A DNA stretch of 64,000 bases from Vibrio gazogenes (GTDB lineage Bacteria; Pseudomonadota; Gammaproteobacteria; Enterobacterales; Vibrionaceae). How positions within the stretch are numbered: position 1 is the stretch's first letter; every line of letters begins with the position of its first letter. Made by a program: the position numbers and the translations under genes. The stretch lies in contig NZ_CP018835.1 in the NCBI RefSeq assembly GCF_002196515.1, positions 3,348,001 through 3,412,000 on the forward strand, in the 5' to 3' direction. Positions 45,765 to 54,168 of the stretch are shown piece by piece. Below the pieces are notes generated by a model, which had not been told where the DNA came from, did not search any database, and saw only the letters and a program-made list of their open reading frames with translations.

Positions 45765-45952
45765 AGGTGCGGATCACATTTGAATACCCAGCAATGAGAA
45801 GAATTCTAATTTAAGCTTTCCCTAAATTTAGAATCAAGATAGTGTACATTTTGTTGTATATATATTTGTTGCATATATGTATCAACATGTCGAAACAGTG
45901 GCAGGATGTCAGAACACTGTTTACTTTCTAATCTGAATCTAAAGGAATAAAA

Positions 45953-46939
45953 ATGAAGCTTAGAATTTTGTCTCTTTCAATCATTGGGTTGTGTTCACTT
46001 GGTGTTCAGGCCGATGACTTATCACAATTTACTGAAATCTCTCAAAAAGCAAATTTTATTGATGGCGTTAATGTTGTTGAGCCGCCTGAATTTACCAATG
46101 ATCCGACGTTTAGTGATTCGATTGCTGACCGGGCCAATGCAATGGGAGCAATTGCTGTTGATCGGGACGGAAATCAATATACCGCTGATATTTCAGAAGA
46201 CGCATTGCGAGCATTTGAGGCCGCAGTGAAGACATTCGATGAACTGGGTCTGGATGCCACGTTATTTAGCACTCCGGAAAAAGACGCAACGATTAAACCG
46301 AAAGTGACCGGAGAAGAGGAAGAGATTCAGGGGGTCGTCATTGGTAGTGATGATCGGACCCGGATCACGAACACAACGTCTTCACCTTATAAGTATATCG
46401 GCCATATCTCAGTTGGATGTACCGGTACACTGATTGGTGATAAATATGTACTGACTGCGGGCCACTGTGTTGCAGACGGACGGGGCAATTGGTATCAGAA
46501 GTTGGATTTTGCCGCCGGACAGAATGGTTCTGCAAAACCTTGGGGAACAACCAAATGGAAAAATGCAGTCACCACGACCGCCTGGTTTAATAACCGTAAT
46601 TCTAATTATGATTATGCATTAATTGTGTTGGAAAAAGCGCCACATGGGGGCTCCGCTGCCTGGGGCGTTTATTCTGGTGGTACGCATTCGGTTACCGGAT
46701 ATCCGGGCGATAAAACCCGCTGGACCCTGTGGACTGACTCCGGCAAAACCAACACCATCTCTTCTTACCGCATCTGTTACACATTGGATACTGCCGGTGG
46801 TCAAAGCGGTAGTGGCATCCGGGATTCGAGTAACTACGTTCGCGGTATTCATACAACCGGTTCATCTTCCCGTAACTGTGGTACTCGGCTGACCAGTACC
46901 GTATACAGTGAACTGAAAAGATGGATATCTTCTTATTAA
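45953..46939 (+). CDS. Secreted trypsin-like (S1/V8-type) serine protease
   Basis: 328 residues with signal peptide (cleavage after GVQA, residue 20) and a propeptide to about residue 130. The catalytic triad is visible: H171 in LTAGHC, D220 in NYDYALIVL and S285 in GGQSGSG. The active-site serine context is GQSGS rather than the GDSGGP of classical trypsins, and with TAGHC and the short chain it suits the bacterial glutamyl-endopeptidase/trypsin-like group. Cysteine pairs (C144/C172, C266/C303 region) suggest disulfides. It is monocistronic. A target cannot be inferred. Confidence 0.88.
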   Translation: MKLRILSLSIIGLCSLGVQADDLSQFTEISQKANFIDGVNVVEPPEFTNDPTFSDSIADRANAMGAIAVDRDGNQYTADISEDALRAFEAAVKTFDELGLDATLFSTPEKDATIKPKVTGEEEEIQGVVIGSDDRTRITNTTSSPYKYIGHISVGCTGTLIGDKYVLTAGHCVADGRGNWYQKLDFAAGQNGSAKPWGTTKWKNAVTTTAWFNNRNSNYDYALIVLEKAPHGGSAAWGVYSGGTHSVTGYPGDKTRWTLWTDSGKTNTISSYRICYTLDTAGGQSGSGIRDSSNYVRGIHTTGSSSRNCGTRLTSTVYSELKRWISSY

Positions 46940-46971
46940 TCGGTATCTTTCAGTCATACTGATGATAAAAG

Positions 46972-47160
46972 GAGCGGGTTTGTGAATGCCGCTCCGTTCA
47001 GTTATGAATGAGTGGTTGAACGATCCCAACCCGATAATAAAGGCTCTCAGAATTCAATTTGAGGGCCTTTTTTTCAGCGAGATTGTGTGTTTCAACGAGA
47101 TAGTGTGTTTCAACGAGGTTGTGTTTTAGCGAGATTATTTTTCAGCGGGATTGTTTTTTG
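46972..47160. repeat. Hairpins and an 18-bp minisatellite after the protease gene
   Basis: A hairpin ggagcgg / ccgctcc (46971-46995) follows the protease gene. A stronger terminator aggctctca / tgagggcct plus T-run lies at 47041-47074. Next comes a degenerate tandem repeat, unit about caacgagattgtgtgttt, with five copies from 47075 to 47160. The last copies shorten and become T-rich. The open frame across it is probably not a gene. Confidence 0.65.
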
Positions 47161-47257
47161 TGATGTCGTAGTCAATCTGCTCGGTCCGTCAAGCTGGCGA
47201 ACGTCTCAATCGACCGTATCATTGTACTGTGTTGGTGCAAAAATGCACAAAATGAGT

Positions 47258-48106
47258 TCAGTTGTAACGAATCCGGTTCAGATAAGTTTCATGTTTAACC
47301 CGCTTTTGGTAATCGAGTGGTGTCGCGCTCACTAATCGTTTGAATTCTCTCAAGAAATGAGACTGATCACTGAACCCTAAGCCATAAGCCAAGTCGGAAA
47401 AAATGACCTGTTGCTGATGGTTGATATGATACACCGCAGACTGACAGCGGATGATCCGGCTGAACGCTTTGGGCGACAGTCCCAAATCACCGAGAAACTG
47501 GCGTTGTAACGTACGGCTGGTGTAGCCGGTTAATGCTTCTAACTGCTTGATCTGAATATTCCCTTTATGATGACAAATGAGCTCAATCGCTTGCGACGTC
47601 AGTGGTGAAAAGCGTCTCCTCCGCCGATTATTCAACAACTTATCCTTCAGAAACTGCTGCGTCAGGGTTACTTGCTGGACAAACGTTGGTGCACTGACCA
47701 CTTGTTCGAACAGGGCATTACATGTTGGCACCACATCATGCAAACGCAGTAGATGGTTGATCATCTCACTGGCGGATGCATTCAAGAAATCAGGGATGAC
47801 ACCCGGCACAAACCGCACTCCGAAATACCGATGTTGATGGACGAAATTAGCTCGGGTTGCTTCGAGTGTCGTCCCACAAACATATGCGGTCGGAGAGGTG
47901 GCATCACAGTCGAAAAGGATGTCGATACAGCCATCGGGAATCGCGAGTGTCAGTGATGCGGACGAGTCCGCTTCAAAGCCATAGAAGTGAGAAACCTCAG
48001 CAATATCAGAGGAACAGAGCGAAAAATCCTGCGCGGCACTGAGGACAAACCAAGGTTGTTTGGCGTGGATGCCTGCCACGCGTTTGACAATCGAAGCTTT
48101 TGACAT
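47258..48106 (-). CDS. AraC-family transcriptional regulator (cluster regulator 1)
   Basis: 282 residues from ATG 48106 (aggtg site); the frame is open further upstream. The N-terminal effector domain includes SLTLAIPDGCIDILFDCD, typical of the DUF6597-type domain. The C-terminal double helix-turn-helix has GNIQIKQLEALTGYTSRTLQRQFLGDLGLSPKAFSRIIR and the second HTH with FSDLAYGLGFSDQSHFLREFKRL. It is divergent from the OCD-RidA-oxidase-permease operon and is its likely regulator. Confidence 0.88.
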   Translation of the reverse strand: MSKASIVKRVAGIHAKQPWFVLSAAQDFSLCSSDIAEVSHFYGFEADSSASLTLAIPDGCIDILFDCDATSPTAYVCGTTLEATRANFVHQHRYFGVRFVPGVIPDFLNASASEMINHLLRLHDVVPTCNALFEQVVSAPTFVQQVTLTQQFLKDKLLNNRRRRRFSPLTSQAIELICHHKGNIQIKQLEALTGYTSRTLQRQFLGDLGLSPKAFSRIIRCQSAVYHINHQQQVIFSDLAYGLGFSDQSHFLREFKRLVSATPLDYQKRVKHETYLNRIRYN

Positions 48107-48357
48107 AACGACACCTGCTTTTCGGGATAAACCGTTCGAAATACGGTTAGAAAGCAAGCGAGGTGCCAGTTTGTCATTTTCACCAATATTTGCGTCATGT
48201 CGCAAAAATTCAATACGCTGCTGATCCAGCGCTCTATCATCCAAACTATCCGTTGTTCATCCGATGTGATTCGCCAGGGAAGGTCGATGATTGACATCCT
48301 CTCGGTGACCGGAACACGGCATACAAATTCAACCCCCTATTTGTTTGAGGTGATGTT

Positions 48358-49497
48358 ATGTCAGAGAGTACCAAAATTGATTTTATTTACCTGTCGGAGC
48401 AGGACATGCTCAAAGCAGGAGTTACCGATATGCCAAGCTGCGTTGATACGATGGAAGAGATGTTTGGCCTGCTGTGGCAGGGCGACTATCGCATGGCTGG
48501 CGCAAATAATGATTCTCATGGTGCGATGGTTATTTTCCCAGAGGAATCGCCTTTTCCGACCATGCCGAAACCGACCGCAGATCGCCGTTTGATGGCCATG
48601 CCGGCTTATCTTGGCGGAAACTTCCAGACATGTGGCGTGAAATGGTATGGCTCCAACATTGCCAACCGCGAGAAAGGTCTGCCCCGTTCCATCCTGATGT
48701 TTATCCTCAACGATATTGAGACAGGCGCACCACTGGCTTATATGTCTGCGAATCTGTTATCCGCTTATCGTACCGGTGCGGTACCGGGAGTAGGGGCGCG
48801 CCATCTGGCACGTAAAGACTCGAAAGTCATCGGTCTGCTCGGCCCCGGTGTGATGGGCAAAACCGCTGTTGCTGCATTTATTACTGCCTGTCCTCAGATT
48901 GATACCATCAAAGTGAAAGGTCGCGGACAGAAAAGTCTCGATAGCTTCCTCACTTGGGTGGCATCCACATATCCGCAAATCACCACCGTCGAGATTGTCG
49001 ATTCACTGGAAGAGGTCGTACGAGGCTCAGATATTGTGACGTACTGTAATTCCGGTGAGACCGGTGACCCGGCGTTATATCCGATCGTCAAACGCGAATG
49101 GGTTAAACCGGGCGCTTTCTTGGCGATGCCTGCCTATTGTCGTCTTGATGAAGCGATGGAGCAGGATGACGTGCGCAAAGTACTCGACAATACCGGTTTG
49201 TATCAGGCTTGGTACGAAGAAGTGCCGAAACCAGCGCATCATCATATTCCGGTGATCGGCGTGCGCTTTATGGACATGATTGCCGAAGGAAAAATCACGC
49301 TCGACCAACTGGAAGATATCGGTGAGATTGTTGCCGGCGAAGCGCCCGGTCGTAACAACGATGAAGAGATCATCATCATGTCAGTCGGTGGTTTACCGGT
49401 AGAAGATGTGGCGTGGGCCACCGTGCTTTATCGTAACGCCCTCGCACAGGGAATTGGCGTCAAACTGAATTTGTGGGATGAGCCAGTACTGAGCTGA
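48358..49497 (+). CDS. Ornithine cyclodeaminase/mu-crystallin family protein
   Basis: 379 residues. Rossmann fold with GLLGPGVMGKTAVAAF near residue 159 and the family lysine region NFQTCGVKWYGSN near residue 89. Members are NAD(P)-dependent ornithine cyclodeaminases, ketimine reductases or amino-acid dehydrogenases. The clustering with a RidA and an FAD amine/amino-acid oxidase points to imine or ketimine handling, not simple ornithine to proline conversion. Good gaggtg site at 48347-48352. Confidence 0.85.
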   Translation: MSESTKIDFIYLSEQDMLKAGVTDMPSCVDTMEEMFGLLWQGDYRMAGANNDSHGAMVIFPEESPFPTMPKPTADRRLMAMPAYLGGNFQTCGVKWYGSNIANREKGLPRSILMFILNDIETGAPLAYMSANLLSAYRTGAVPGVGARHLARKDSKVIGLLGPGVMGKTAVAAFITACPQIDTIKVKGRGQKSLDSFLTWVASTYPQITTVEIVDSLEEVVRGSDIVTYCNSGETGDPALYPIVKREWVKPGAFLAMPAYCRLDEAMEQDDVRKVLDNTGLYQAWYEEVPKPAHHHIPVIGVRFMDMIAEGKITLDQLEDIGEIVAGEAPGRNNDEEIIIMSVGGLPVEDVAWATVLYRNALAQGIGVKLNLWDEPVLS

Positions 49498-49578
49498 GCG
49501 CCACCACCGAAATATCGTGTCGCCCGATTCATGTGTGACTTGTGATGTATGTTATTTGTGATGTAGGAGTTCCCCCCA

Positions 49579-49995
49579 ATGACTCAAATTGTAAAAGTAA
49601 AAACGGGTTCAAAGTTTGAAGCGCTTGGCAGCTATTCCCGCCTTGTGGCGGTAGATAACTGGATATTTGTTTCCAATACCGCCGGTCGTAACCCGGAATC
49701 TCAACAGATCTCTGATGATGTGATTGAGCAGGCTCAGCAGGTATTCGACAACATTGAAAAAGCGCTGGCCTCTGTCGGTGCCGGGCTGGGCGATGTCGTG
49801 ATGTCTCGCGTTTTTATTCAGGACCCGGCCCATGTCCCGCTGGTGATGGAATTTGTCGGCCAAAAATTTAAGGGCATTGATCCGGCGACAACGGTGACCT
49901 GCCCGCCCTTGGGATCGACAATCTATCTGGTTGAGCTGGAAGTCACAGCTTATCGTGGCGCCGGTGATAGCGAGGCAGACAGAATCACGATCTGA
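49579..49995 (+). CDS. RidA-family enamine/imine deaminase
   Basis: 138 residues, YjgF/YER057c/RidA fold, with NTAGRNPES, QAQQVFDNIEKALASVGAGLGDVVMSRVFI and ATTVTCPPLG. Family members hydrolyse reactive 2-aminoacrylate-type enamines and imines. Placed directly before an FAD oxidase that should release imino acids, it likely clears the oxidase product. Confidence 0.88.
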   Translation: MTQIVKVKTGSKFEALGSYSRLVAVDNWIFVSNTAGRNPESQQISDDVIEQAQQVFDNIEKALASVGAGLGDVVMSRVFIQDPAHVPLVMEFVGQKFKGIDPATTVTCPPLGSTIYLVELEVTAYRGAGDSEADRITI

Positions 49996-50042
49996 TGGCG
50001 CTGGATTCAATACGTGAGAATAGATGTTTTAAGGATGAGAAG

Positions 50043-51335
50043 ATGACACAGAGATTGGAACCCGTAAAGACGCAAGATCAGCTCCCCGCATCCACCCAAG
50101 TGGTGATTATCGGTGGAGGCATTATTGGTGTCAGTGCCGCATTAACACTGGCTGAGCGGAACATTCCGGTGGTTTTGCTCGAAAAAGGACAAATTGGTGC
50201 AGAGCAGTCATCACGTAATCTCGGTTGGATCCGCAAAACCAACCGTCATGCCGAAGACATCCCGCTGGCACAGGCAGCAGATCGGCTTTGGGCCAAGATG
50301 CCAGAACGGATCGGACGCTCGGTTGGCTATCAGCAGTCTGGCATTCTGTTTGCTGCACGTGATGAACAACAGATGGCGATGTACCAAGGGTGGCATCAAT
50401 CGGTTCAGTCATTGCAGTTGGACTCTCGACTCCTTAACCCACAGCAAATCGATCAACTGGCTCCCGGTGGGCGTGAAAAATGGATCGGTGGTGTGTATAC
50501 CCCGTCCGATGGATTTGCAGAACCTGCCATTGCGACCAGTGCCATGGCTCAGCGAGCGATTGAAAAAGGGGCGGTGATGGTACAGAACTGTGCCGTCCGC
50601 ACACTCTCTACGGCGGGCGGCAAGGTCAGTGGCGTTGTCACCGAACAAGGTGAAATCCGCTGTAATCAAGTGCTGCTTGCCAGTGGCGCGTGGTCGAGAC
50701 GCTTCTTGGGCAATCATGGTGTGTCGTTCCCGACACTGCCGATTATCTGTTCCGTATTACGTACCAAGGCGACTCAAGGGCCGACAGAGATTGCGTTTGC
50801 AGCGCCAGACTTTTCTTTTCGCCGCCATTCAGACGGTGGGTTTGTCATTACGCAGCGCGGGGCATTGGATGCACCACTGACACTGGATCATCTTTTGATC
50901 GGGATGCGTTATTTGTCGCAGTTACGTGCACAGCGCAGTTATATGCGCATGTCGCTCGGGCGTCATTTCCTTCGGGATCTGGCCTTGCCACGACGCTGGA
51001 AGGCGAACGGTGTGTCTCCATTCGAACGGATTCGGACTCTGAACCCGTCAGCCAATGAAGAGATTAACCAAGAAGCAATGACGAATCTCGCCAATGCTTG
51101 GCCGATGTTTGCGGGCGTTGAAATTGATGAAAGCTGGGCCGGGCTGATTGATGTCACACCGGATTCAGTCCCCGTCATTGATCACATAAGCAAGATTCCC
51201 GGCCTGACGATCGCAACCGGTTTTTCCGGTCACGGATTTGGTACCGGCCCGGCAGCAGGACAGCTCGCCGCGGACTTGGTCTCGAATGTTACGCCGATTG
51301 TCGATCCGACACCTTATCGATTTGCGCGGTTTTAA
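50043..51335 (+). CDS. FAD-dependent amino-acid/amine oxidase (DAO family)
   Basis: 430 residues from ATG 50043 (aagga site). N-terminal dinucleotide-binding VVIIGGGIIGVSAALTLAERNIPVVLLEK and SSRNLGWIRK, a FAD contact typical of glycine/D-amino-acid oxidases. C-terminal GLIDVTPDSVPVIDHISKIPGLTIATGFSGHGFGTGPAAGQLAADL completes the DAO fold. It should oxidise an amine or amino acid to an imine. The earlier in-frame start at 49995 overlaps the ridA end and lacks support. Confidence 0.87.
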   Translation: MTQRLEPVKTQDQLPASTQVVIIGGGIIGVSAALTLAERNIPVVLLEKGQIGAEQSSRNLGWIRKTNRHAEDIPLAQAADRLWAKMPERIGRSVGYQQSGILFAARDEQQMAMYQGWHQSVQSLQLDSRLLNPQQIDQLAPGGREKWIGGVYTPSDGFAEPAIATSAMAQRAIEKGAVMVQNCAVRTLSTAGGKVSGVVTEQGEIRCNQVLLASGAWSRRFLGNHGVSFPTLPIICSVLRTKATQGPTEIAFAAPDFSFRRHSDGGFVITQRGALDAPLTLDHLLIGMRYLSQLRAQRSYMRMSLGRHFLRDLALPRRWKANGVSPFERIRTLNPSANEEINQEAMTNLANAWPMFAGVEIDESWAGLIDVTPDSVPVIDHISKIPGLTIATGFSGHGFGTGPAAGQLAADLVSNVTPIVDPTPYRFARF

Positions 51336-51389
51336 ACATAGATCAGTTTAAAACATTGACGTTGTTTTTATTCATGAGAGGGATTTCAC

Positions 51390-52790
51390 ATGAGCAATCA
51401 AACACATGTACAAAGTATGGATACTGTCGGGCTGTCGATAACACCCCGTCCACGGTTAAAAATGCGTTTGCCGACGATGATGGCAATCTGTATTGGTTTG
51501 GTCATTGTGCAAGGGTCGATGATTTCTGCAACGCAGGGCATCGGGATCGGCGGCATGTCGTTCATTGCTGCGATGATTGCAGCATTAGCGCTTGCTCAGT
51601 TCAATGCGATGAGTTTTGCTGAATTATCATTGATGTTTCCGCAAGAAGGGACGTTAGCGACCTATACGCAAAAAGCGATTGGTCATTTCCCGGCGATTGT
51701 TGCGGTGTTTGCCGGATATGTTGTGGTTGCGATTCTGGCCGTACCCGTGGAAATGTTTCTGGTCGATGGGATGTTAGCGCAACTGTTTCCGGGGATGCTG
51801 CCGGACAAAGTGGTGCCGCTCCTGATTTTAGGGGTTCTTACGATCACCAATCTGGTGGGGGCCGATGTATTTGCCCGAGTTCAAAATCTGCTGGCATTTG
51901 TGTTGGTCAGCGCCTTGATTCTGGTTGGGCTGACTGCGATTACCGGCTTAAGTCAGACACATCCTGATTTGGCCGGGCAAGCGGTAGACTGGAGTTTCAA
52001 CGGTGTTTGGGACGGGAGCTTCATCGGTCTGATTGCTTTAGCCATGTGGATGATGGTCGGTGTTGAATTTATCTGTCCGATGATCAACGAAGTCCAACAG
52101 CCACGGAAGAACATTCCCCGGGCCATGCATTTGTCACTGCTATTTATATTCTTGATCTTCTTGGCTTTTGCTTACGGTGCCAGTCTTTATTTAAGTCGGG
52201 ATGCGCTCGTTGAATCACCGCTGCCGTATTTGGATTATGTCCATGCTGTTTTTGGAAAGAGTGGCTTAGTGATCGCAACCGTCATGGCTCTCGCTGCCAC
52301 CTGTAGTACGATCAATACCGTACTGGCCTCAGTGCCGAGAATGTTGCACGGTATGGCAATGCAGAAGCAGGCTTTTCCGCAACTGAAAGCCGTCAACCGG
52401 TTTGATGCGCCTTGGGCAGCGATTGTGATGCTCTCTGTCTGTACCGCTGTTTCCTATTTTATCTTTGAGATTGATGCGTTGATTGTGTTGGTGATTGCAG
52501 CAACCACCAGTTGGCTATTGGCTTATATTGTGGCTCACATTGATGTGATCGTGTTGCGTCAACGACTGCCAAAACAAGCGCGTCCCTACCGCACACCGTT
52601 CTATCCTTGGCCTCAGATTATCGGGATTGTCAGTATGCTATATGTGGCACTCAACAATTCACCGGATCCGAGTATGACCCGGATGGTATACATCATCACC
52701 GGTAGCATTTTACTTATCATCAGTTTGATCGCGGCATTTTGGGTAAAATTTTACATGAAACGCGGATTGTTTGAGCCGGATATCGATTAA
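51390..52790 (+). CDS. APC-superfamily amino-acid/amine permease
   Basis: 466 residues with about twelve membrane helices. The N-terminal QGSMISATQGIGIGGMSFIAAMIAALALAQFNAMSFAELSLMFPQEGTLATY matches the APC substrate-site region. It is the last gene of the operon and probably imports the substrate of the oxidase. The substrate is not identifiable from sequence. Confidence 0.88.
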   Translation: MSNQTHVQSMDTVGLSITPRPRLKMRLPTMMAICIGLVIVQGSMISATQGIGIGGMSFIAAMIAALALAQFNAMSFAELSLMFPQEGTLATYTQKAIGHFPAIVAVFAGYVVVAILAVPVEMFLVDGMLAQLFPGMLPDKVVPLLILGVLTITNLVGADVFARVQNLLAFVLVSALILVGLTAITGLSQTHPDLAGQAVDWSFNGVWDGSFIGLIALAMWMMVGVEFICPMINEVQQPRKNIPRAMHLSLLFIFLIFLAFAYGASLYLSRDALVESPLPYLDYVHAVFGKSGLVIATVMALAATCSTINTVLASVPRMLHGMAMQKQAFPQLKAVNRFDAPWAAIVMLSVCTAVSYFIFEIDALIVLVIAATTSWLLAYIVAHIDVIVLRQRLPKQARPYRTPFYPWPQIIGIVSMLYVALNNSPDPSMTRMVYIITGSILLIISLIAAFWVKFYMKRGLFEPDID

Positions 52791-52911
52791 GTTGTTCTCT
52801 GGTGTGACGGTATCAGCGCCACCGAACATATTGTCGCGACAGTGTCAGGACACTCGGATGAGAAACACCAGCAGCGTGACAAGCTGCGGTAATTTTCTTT
52901 CGAGTGTTTTT

Positions 52912-53739
52912 TTAGGATTGAATGGGAGGGAGTTGATGGTTTTCTTGCTGTGCATAGACTTGTGGTGTACATCCAAACAAGGTCTTAAAGGCACTAATAA
53001 AGCTGCTCACACTTTTATAACCCAATTCATAAGCGACGCGGTTGGTATTTTCTCCCTGCCTTAACAGCTCAAGAGTGCTAATCAATCGGTGCCTGCTACA
53101 CCATTGCCGATAAGTCATCCCCGTTTCTGCTTTAAACAACCGTTCAATGGTACGGACGCTGGCACCCACTTGCGCAGCACGCTGTTGTAGGGTGCTGTGG
53201 TGTAATGGCTCATTGATGATATGCGTGATTAATCGGTTTAACCTCGGATCTTTGCCTGCCGGTAAATACACTCTGAGCTCATCCAGCGTGGCGATCTCAT
53301 CAATTAAAACCAGTCCGAGCCGTTTCATCGGCCCTTCTTGTAACGAATCGTGCCCTTCAACCAGACGTAAAATTAGCTCGCGGATCAACGGGGTTATTTT
53401 CAGCATCGCGATGCCTTTTTGCTGTGTCCGAATCGGAAATGACGGATCAACATACAAGTTGCGCATGTGGGTCACGGTTTCCGATTGAACCTGATGTACG
53501 ACGCCACCGGGGATCCAAACGGCGTGCGTGGACGGCACAATCCAGATTGCCTCATCACTGGTGACTTTGACAATGCCTTGCGCTGCCCATAACAACTGAC
53601 CTCTGGGATGGGCATGGGGTGTCATTCGAGTTTCCGCCAGCATATTGCGGCTGTGAGTGAGCACTGGATGAGAAGGGTCGATGGTATAGGCAAACTGACT
53701 CGGTGGCAGTAATGTCGTCTCAGGAGTACTCTTGGGCAT
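52912..53739 (-). CDS. AraC-family regulator with cupin domain (cluster regulator 2)
   Basis: 275 residues from ATG 53739; a GTG at 53760 is an alternative. The N-terminal cupin has HAHPRGQLLWAAQGIVKVTSDEAIWIVPSTHAVWIPGGVVHQV. The C-terminal HTH pair includes STLQQRAAQVGASVRTIERLFKAETGMTYRQW and NRVAYELGYKSVSSFISAFKTLFG. It is convergent with the permease gene. It may regulate the same cluster or a neighbour. Its ribosome site is weak. Confidence 0.85.
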   Translation of the reverse strand: MPKSTPETTLLPPSQFAYTIDPSHPVLTHSRNMLAETRMTPHAHPRGQLLWAAQGIVKVTSDEAIWIVPSTHAVWIPGGVVHQVQSETVTHMRNLYVDPSFPIRTQQKGIAMLKITPLIRELILRLVEGHDSLQEGPMKRLGLVLIDEIATLDELRVYLPAGKDPRLNRLITHIINEPLHHSTLQQRAAQVGASVRTIERLFKAETGMTYRQWCSRHRLISTLELLRQGENTNRVAYELGYKSVSSFISAFKTLFGCTPQVYAQQENHQLPPIQS

Positions 53740-53821
53740 TTTTAAATCTTTTTGCGTCACGTAATAGTCGCTATCTTAGAGGTCATTATTTCTGCAATCA
53801 AGATGAATCAAGGTGAACGAT

Positions 53822-54010
53822 ATGAACAACAGAGTATCGCTGAGTCATATTGCAATTGTCCTCGCACTGATACTGGCTGTTCCCCGGCGTTGGTCCCCAA
53901 ACTTTGCACATCTCGGCGCCAATCCCCGCTGCCTCAGCATAAAAATGTTATCTCCATTCAAAAAATCGCCTTCCCAAAATCAAACTGACTTGATAATGCG
54001 TGAATCCTGA
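53822..54010 (+). pseudogene. Possible truncated membrane-protein gene (DUF6580-like N-terminus)
   Basis: ATG 53822 opens a 62-codon frame whose first half (MNNRVSLSHIAIVLALILA then WSPNFAHLGANP) resembles the start of a small Vibrio membrane-protein family with a R-x-x-P-x-x-x-NF-x-P-x-G-A motif. After that the frame is polar and the rest of such a protein, which should have several helices, is missing. It lies between the regulator and the T6SS module and may be a remnant cut off by insertion of the module. Identification is from memory and uncertain. Confidence 0.3.
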
Positions 54011-54168
54011 CCTGCATGTTGCATATAATGGTCCGACTTGCAGATCAATTTTTATTTTATATAAATCATCTGGCTGCGGTAGCGTGGTGAATCAGGAAAG
54101 GCTTGGTTAAATATTGCCAGTCACCATGTTCCAACAATCATAAAGAAAGCAACACGAAGGGTGTTTAC

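Noticed and set aside
47075..47160. CRISPR-like repeat
   Set aside because: The units are directly adjacent without spacers and there are no cas genes.
47087..47335. 82-codon frame on the plus strand
   Set aside because: It runs through the minisatellite and into the end of the AraC gene on the other strand, with no protein-like pattern.
53752..53988. 78-codon frame overlapping the proposed gene remnant in another frame
   Set aside because: Cys- and Pro-rich with no hydrophobic pattern; the frame from 53822 looks more natural.
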